In this document: positions 59,692 to 64,000 of the stretch, piece after piece
Position numbering within the stretch: position 1 is the first letter of the stretch
Layout of the letters: the number at the start of each line of letters is the position of its first letter
From: Streptomyces sp. 549
Lineage (GTDB): Bacteria > Actinomycetota > Actinomycetes > Streptomycetales > Streptomycetaceae
DNA: 64,000 nt
Reading direction: 5' to 3'
NCBI RefSeq assembly: GCF_030124175.1
Contig: NZ_JASKMT010000017.1
Span: forward strand, 1 to 64,000
Program-made: the position numbers and the translations under genes
The notes under the pieces: model-generated
The model's input: the letters and a program-made list of their open reading frames with translations, nothing else
Told to the model about the DNA's origin: nothing
The model's database searches: none

Positions 59692-60530
59692 TGGACGACG
59701 ACGTGCGCAAGCGGCTGCGCGACGCAGCCGGGGCCCACCGCCCCGACCGGGCCCGCATCCTGGCCCGGGTCGAACGCGGCATGGACACACCGGCCCCCGC
59801 CCGGTCGAGCCGCCGCAGCCGGACGGCCGCGCCCTGGCCGCGCATCGCCCTCGCCGGCGCCGCCGCGACCGGTGTGCTGCTGGTCGGCGGGTACGCGGTC
59901 GCCTCCGTCGTGCAGGGCGACGGGCCGCAGGGCGGCGTGGTGACGAGCACCGGTCCCACCTCACCCGCACCTGAGCCGTCCGCCACCGAGCCGTCCGCCA
60001 CCGCTGAGCCGCCCGCCGCGAGCGGCAGCCCGTCCGCGGAGAGCCCCGCCGACCCGGAGGCGCCCTCCTCCTCGCCGCCGCCACCGCCCGAGCCGGACCG
60101 GCCGTCCGCGCCGGAGAAGGACGCCCGGAGCACTGAGGACGGCCCATTGTGGTCGGACGGATCCGTCAACCCGGGCAGCAGCAGCTACTGGTCGCAGAGC
60201 GACGTCACGTTGCGCACCCGCGAACCGCTCACCGCTCTCACCGTGGAACTGCGGGTCGCCCAGACCGGCGGCGTCGCTCAGACCGGCAACTGGCGGTCGC
60301 TGCCCGAGGAGGACTTCACGGTGGCCGTGCGGGAGGACGGCGGTGAGCTGGTCTTCCGCTGGACGCTCAAGGACGGCCGCACGGTGCCGGCCGGGCGGTT
60401 CGTCTTCGCCGGCCAGTACGACCACACGACGGACGGCCGCGACGCCAAGGACGACGCCTACACCGCCCGCGCCACCACCGAGGACGGCCGGCAGCTCGCC
60501 GTAGGCGGGGACTTCGCCCCGGTGCGGTAG
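59691..60530 (+). CDS. Single-pass membrane partner of the SigE-type sigma
   Basis: A 279-residue protein with a charged cytosolic N-terminus (about 1-50, RKRLRDAAGAHRPDRARILA), one helix (about 51-70, IALAGAAATGVLLVGGYAVA), a Ser/Pro/Glu-rich spacer and an extracellular beta-rich domain (LTVELRVAQTGGVAQTGNW, FRWTLKDGRTVPAGRFVFAG). Position argues for an anti-sigma role, although no zinc finger is seen. Confidence 0.78.
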   Translation: MDDDVRKRLRDAAGAHRPDRARILARVERGMDTPAPARSSRRSRTAAPWPRIALAGAAATGVLLVGGYAVASVVQGDGPQGGVVTSTGPTSPAPEPSATEPSATAEPPAASGSPSAESPADPEAPSSSPPPPPEPDRPSAPEKDARSTEDGPLWSDGSVNPGSSSYWSQSDVTLRTREPLTALTVELRVAQTGGVAQTGNWRSLPEEDFTVAVREDGGELVFRWTLKDGRTVPAGRFVFAGQYDHTTDGRDAKDDAYTARATTEDGRQLAVGGDFAPVR

Positions 60531-60632
60531 CGCGTGCAAGCGGGCGGTGGCGGGCGTGTGCGGTGACGGGCGGGCGCGCGCGGCGGTGACGGGCGCGTGG
60601 AGGGGGCGTGCGGCGGGGTTGGGGCGACGGGC

Positions 60633-62387
60633 TCACTCCGGCGTCCGGCCGCCGACATCACCCTCGCGGCCTTCGCTGTCCCGGCTGTCCCCGCTGTCCC
60701 CGCTGTCCCGGCTTTCCTCAGCGGCCTCGTCGCCGTTCCCCTCACGACCGTCGGTCGTCCTCGGGCCGATCAGGTCCGCCAGCGCGTCGGTGGCTGCGGA
60801 CGCCGCCGAGGCGAACGGGTCGAGCACCAGGTCGCTGCCCGCGTCCCGCAGGGCCTCCGCGTCCCGCGAGGTGTGGGCCGTCAGCGCCACCGGGCCCGAG
60901 AAGCCGTGGTGGCGCAGGCTTCCCAGCAGCGCCCGGTTGGTCTCCGCCAGCGGCACCGTGCTGATCACGCACCGGGCCCGGTGCAGTGGCAGCGACTCCA
61001 GGAAGTGCACGTCCTCCGCGCTGCCGAAGACGGCCTTCACCCCCGGCCGGTCGTTCCCGGCCACCCGGTGCGGGTCGAAGTCCACCGCCAGCACCCGGTG
61101 GCCGGAACCGCCCAGCCGGTCGGCGATCTGTCCGCCGAACCGGCCCAGCCCGTAGAGGATGACGTCCACGTCACCCTCCGCGTCGGTCAGTTCCGTCCTG
61201 CGGCTGCCGGTGCGGTCGAAGAAGGCCAGCGGACGCTTGAGGCGGTCGTAGATCCGGTGCGAGTACAGGATCAGGTACGTCGACCCGCCGATGGTCACCA
61301 GACCGACCACCGTGATCAGACTGACCGTGATGTTGGTGATGTGCCCCAGGCTCAGCCCGAGCGCGGCCAGGATCAGCGAGAACTCGGAGATCTGCGCCAC
61401 CGTCAGCCCGGCCAGGAAGCCCACCCGTACCGGGTAGCGCATCACTGCCATGATCACGATGACGATCAGCGGATTGCCGACCAGGACGAACACCGAGAAG
61501 ACCGCCGCTTCGGTGAGCTGCTGCCCGGCGTCGGAGAACTCCAGCCGCGAACCGAGGTCGAGGAAGAAGAACAGCAGCAGGAAGTCCCGCAGACTGACCA
61601 GCCGGGCCCCCAGCGCGTCCCGGTAGGGCGTGGAGGCGAGGGAAACCCCGGCGAGGAACGCGCCCACCTCGGAGCTGAAACCGAGCCAATCGCTGGTGGC
61701 CGCGACCGACACCGCGTAGGCCACCCCGAACAGCACCAGCAGTTCCTGCGAGCGGGCGATGTGGTGCAGCAGCCGGGGCAGCACGAACCGCATCAGCAGC
61801 CCCACCCCCGCCAGCAGGCCCAGGCCCTTCGCGAAGACGCCGATCACGGCCGTTCCGACGTCCGCTCCGGCCGGCTGCCCGAACGCCGTCAGCGCGATCA
61901 TCACCAGAACCACGACGATGTCCTGCACGATGAGGAAGCCGATCGCGATCCGGCCGTGCAACTGCTCCAGCTCCCGCTTGTCGGAGAGCAGCTTCACGAT
62001 GATGATCGTCGAGGAGAACGTCAGCGCCACCGCCACGTACAGCGCGGTCACCGTGTCCATGCCGAAGGCCACCGCGATCAGGAAGCCGACGACCGACGTG
62101 AACGCCACCTGGCCGAGGCCGGTGGCCAGCGCGATGGGGCCCGTCGTCCGGATGAGGTGCAGGTCCAGCCGCAGACCGACGAGGAAGAGCAGGATCGCGA
62201 TGCCCATCCGGGCCAGCAGCTCCACCGTGCCGTCGGCCTCCACCCACCCCGTCCCCGCCGGGCCGACCAGGATGCCCACGCCGATGAAGGCCACGATCAG
62301 CGGCTGCCGCATACGGGTGGCCAGCAGCCCGGCGACGGCCGTCAGGGCCAGAATGCCGGCGAGCAACGGGAAGTCGTGCAGCTGCAT
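60633..62387 (-). CDS. CPA2-family cation:proton antiporter with RCK/TrkA-N domain
   Basis: A 584-residue transporter with about 12 helices (from FPLLAGILALTAVAGLLATR to about 380) and a C-terminal NAD-binding RCK domain (VDVILYGLGRFGGQIADRLG near 415). This is the KefB/KefC-like architecture, probably moving K+ or Na+ against protons. The C-terminal 35 residues are a Ser/Asp/Gly-rich tail with SGDSGDSRDS repeats. The ATG at 62387 gives the standard first helix. Confidence 0.9.
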   Translation of the reverse strand: MQLHDFPLLAGILALTAVAGLLATRMRQPLIVAFIGVGILVGPAGTGWVEADGTVELLARMGIAILLFLVGLRLDLHLIRTTGPIALATGLGQVAFTSVVGFLIAVAFGMDTVTALYVAVALTFSSTIIIVKLLSDKRELEQLHGRIAIGFLIVQDIVVVLVMIALTAFGQPAGADVGTAVIGVFAKGLGLLAGVGLLMRFVLPRLLHHIARSQELLVLFGVAYAVSVAATSDWLGFSSEVGAFLAGVSLASTPYRDALGARLVSLRDFLLLFFFLDLGSRLEFSDAGQQLTEAAVFSVFVLVGNPLIVIVIMAVMRYPVRVGFLAGLTVAQISEFSLILAALGLSLGHITNITVSLITVVGLVTIGGSTYLILYSHRIYDRLKRPLAFFDRTGSRRTELTDAEGDVDVILYGLGRFGGQIADRLGGSGHRVLAVDFDPHRVAGNDRPGVKAVFGSAEDVHFLESLPLHRARCVISTVPLAETNRALLGSLRHHGFSGPVALTAHTSRDAEALRDAGSDLVLDPFASAASAATDALADLIGPRTTDGREGNGDEAAEESRDSGDSGDSRDSEGREGDVGGRTPE

Positions 62388-62439
62388 ACGACCAGCCGAC
62401 CACGAACCCCCGCCCGTCGCCCGTCGGAACGCCCTGGCC

Positions 62440-63102
62440 TCACGGCAGCATGGTGTACACCGCGTAGAGCCACACAGCTGCGGCCGGCAGGAGCACCCAC
62501 GGCTGACCGAGCTTCCGGTGGCCGGCACCGCGCAGCGGCCGCAGCTCCGGGTGGTTCGCCATGACGGTCAGCAGGTCGGCCGCCTCCTGCGCGGTGTCCC
62601 GCCGCCGCAGGAACCGGCACAGCACCGGCGGGACGAAGAAGCCGACGGCCAGCCAGCGATCCGCGTCCGGGTCGTCCGGATCCTTCCTGAGCTTCATCTC
62701 CAGCCGACCGTGGTCGGTGACCCCGACGCCCTCGATCCGGTCCCAGTCCACGTGCCGGGACGCACCCGGACCGCGCACCCAGACACCGGGCCGGTGCGCA
62801 GCCACCCCCCAGTGGCCGACCGCGCAGGCCATGAACGCCCAGATCAGGCATACTCCGACCTGGAACGCCGCCCAGCCCAGGACGGACCAGAAGCCCAGGG
62901 CGAGCGGCTCGGCGTCCCGGGCGAACCGGACGGTGTGCCACAGCAGCAGCGCCGCCACCAACCACCCACCCCAGCGGGCCCTCCACGCCACCGCCCGCTC
63001 CGGCGCGACCAACTCCCGCGCGAGCGCCCGCAGCCGCTCCTCGCGCGCCCCCTCGTCGGCGCGCCTGCGCGCCGACCGCTTGCCTTCCCCCGCCTCTTTC
63101 AT
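62440..63102 (-). CDS. Membrane protein with PH-like domain
   Basis: A 220-residue protein with a basic N-terminus, two helices (about 46-62 and 76-100, GWAAFQVGVCLIWAFMACAV) and a PH-like beta domain after GVWVRGPGASRHVDWDRIEG, ending with another helix (VLLPAAAVWLYAVYTML). The HVDWDRIEGV segment is typical of bacterial PH-like membrane proteins. Function unknown. It lies 52 bases upstream of the antiporter on the same strand and may be co-transcribed. Confidence 0.75.
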   Translation of the reverse strand: MKEAGEGKRSARRRADEGAREERLRALARELVAPERAVAWRARWGGWLVAALLLWHTVRFARDAEPLALGFWSVLGWAAFQVGVCLIWAFMACAVGHWGVAAHRPGVWVRGPGASRHVDWDRIEGVGVTDHGRLEMKLRKDPDDPDADRWLAVGFFVPPVLCRFLRRRDTAQEAADLLTVMANHPELRPLRGAGHRKLGQPWVLLPAAAVWLYAVYTMLP

Positions 63103-63220
63103 ACCGGCATTCAGCCACGCGGCACCCGGTCGGCGGAAGCCGCCCCCGGGCAGTGACCGCCCCGCTTCCCTGCCGGAACGCGGAACACCGGCGGGGGCCG
63201 CAGCACCCGGGGGCTCGGCG

Positions 63221-64000
63221 TCAGGCTTCGCCGGCCTCGGCCTGTGCCTGTGCCTGTGGCTTCGCCTGTGCCTTCGCCTGTGGCTCTGCCCCGGCCTCTG
63301 CCTGTGCCGCCGGTGGGTGCTGCGGGACGCTGCGCACCACCAGCACATCCCCGGCCGCCCCGTGCACCACATGCTGCGCCACACTGCCCAGCAGCGCGTA
63401 GCCGAGCCGCGACCCGGCGCCCGTTCCGACCACCGTCAGGTCCGCGCCCAACCGTTCGGCCGTCTGCGACAGGACGTCATGCGGGCGGCCGGTCTCCACC
63501 AGCACCCGTGCCCTCTGCGGACCAGTCAGGCCCGCCTGGCCCATCAGCTCCTCCACTCGTTCCCGGACCCGGTGGGCGTTGCGCTGCCGGTACTCGGCGA
63601 CCTGGGGCTCGGCGACGCCGCGCATGCGCAGAAGGTGCTCACCCGGTACCACGTGGACGTGCACCACAGTGCGACGCGCTCCGGGCGCCAGCGCGGCGCC
63701 CGTCCGCAGGGCACCCACACCGGAGTCGGAACCGTCCACGGCGAGCAGCACCTCGCGGTACTCGTCCGCCGGAGCATCGCGGACCACAAGTACCGGGACG
63801 GGCGACGCGCGCACCAGGTTCTCGGCGGTGCTGCCGAGCAGCGCGTCGAGCAGCCCGTGCGAGCCGTGGGCGCCCACGACGAGCAGGTCCACCGACCGTT
63901 GGCCCGCCTCCGTCAGCACCACGTCGGCAACGCCGCCCGTCCGTACGAGCACATCGAGCGCCGACCGGCTGGCGGAAAGCTCGGCGGGTACGTGCGTGCC
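63221..64000 (-). CDS. Universal stress protein, two tandem Usp domains (5' end outside window)
   Basis: A Usp-family protein whose reading frame continues past 64000, so the start is not seen. The visible part holds the end of the first Usp domain (VDLLVVGAHGSHGLLDALLG) and a full second domain (VLLAVDGSDSGVGALRTGAA to VVGTGAGSRLGYALLGSVAQ). Both have the G-x2-G-x9-G(S/T) ATP-binding pattern. The C-terminus is an Ala/Gln/Lys/Glu repeat tail (AKAQAKPQAQAQAEAG). Members respond to stress in actinomycetes. Confidence 0.9.
   Translation of the reverse strand, partial: GTHVPAELSASRSALDVLVRTGGVADVVLTEAGQRSVDLLVVGAHGSHGLLDALLGSTAENLVRASPVPVLVVRDAPADEYREVLLAVDGSDSGVGALRTGAALAPGARRTVVHVHVVPGEHLLRMRGVAEPQVAEYRQRNAHRVRERVEELMGQAGLTGPQRARVLVETGRPHDVLSQTAERLGADLTVVGTGAGSRLGYALLGSVAQHVVHGAAGDVLVVRSVPQHPPAAQAEAGAEPQAKAQAKPQAQAQAEAGEA

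Overview
This is a GC-rich, densely coded stretch of an actinomycete chromosome. GTG and TTG starts, geosmin synthase, a LitR-type B12-dependent regulator, an XRE/DUF397/ATPase set and class F sortase all point to Streptomyces or a close relative. No gene is closed as a species marker, so the species is not inferred.

Left end (1-5226): the inner end of an integrative mobile element of the actinomycete AICE type. It holds the tail of a probable DNA methyltransferase, a primase/polymerase, a small Cys/His protein, a DUF3631 ATPase, an array of inverted and direct TCCGCTACA iterons (probable origin), an excisionase and a tyrosine integrase. A HEPN-like gene follows as probable cargo, and then tRNA-Ser(CGA), whose 3' end faces the element and is the likely attachment site. 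The other end and any transfer genes lie outside the window.

5.2-19.4 kb: core and surface genes. These are tadA with its partner gene, upp, a LytR_C protein, a VapB-like protein, a secreted M28 aminopeptidase and an FAD oxidoreductase that seems to have lost an internal segment. A divergent litR-like / ECF sigma pair leads into a surface block (DUF4383, DUF4397, class F sortase, RskA-type anti-sigma) and a secreted SH3 protein.

19.7-44.4 kb: cobalamin (corrin ring) genes in two blocks: cobL, cobM, cbiD, cobK, and then cobIJ, cobH, cobG, cobN, with an adenosylcobalamin riboswitch before cobN. The set mixes oxygen-dependent-type enzymes (CobG, CobN) with the anaerobic-type CbiD. A Phd-like toxin-antitoxin pair and a GNAT gene sit next to cbiD, and a decayed copy of the cbiD 3' end lies on the far side of the GNAT gene. 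Between the two cob blocks are a CcdA/thioredoxin pair, an HTH protein, the XRE/DUF397/ATPase set, a DinB protein, an acyl-CoA ligase and an AbfB-domain membrane protein.

44.4-53.2 kb: a rhodanese/CstR persulfide-response pair with a clear operator, an FeS-type photolyase/cryptochrome, two tandem RlaP-like nucleotidyltransferases, a HhH-GPD protein and geosmin synthase with an unusual C-terminal tail.

53.3-57.1 kb: the most interesting locus, four genes joined by 4-base stop/start overlaps: a two-helix membrane protein, an unrecognised 416-residue protein, an EACC1-type adaptor and a caspase-fold protease with an intact His/Cys dyad. It looks like a conflict or regulated cell-death system without a visible STAND NTPase.

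57.1-64 kb: a probable fluoride riboswitch before two overlapping crcB genes, a spermidine-synthase-like protein, a SigE-type ECF sigma with a membrane partner, a CPA2 antiporter, a PH-like membrane protein and a universal stress protein cut by the window end.
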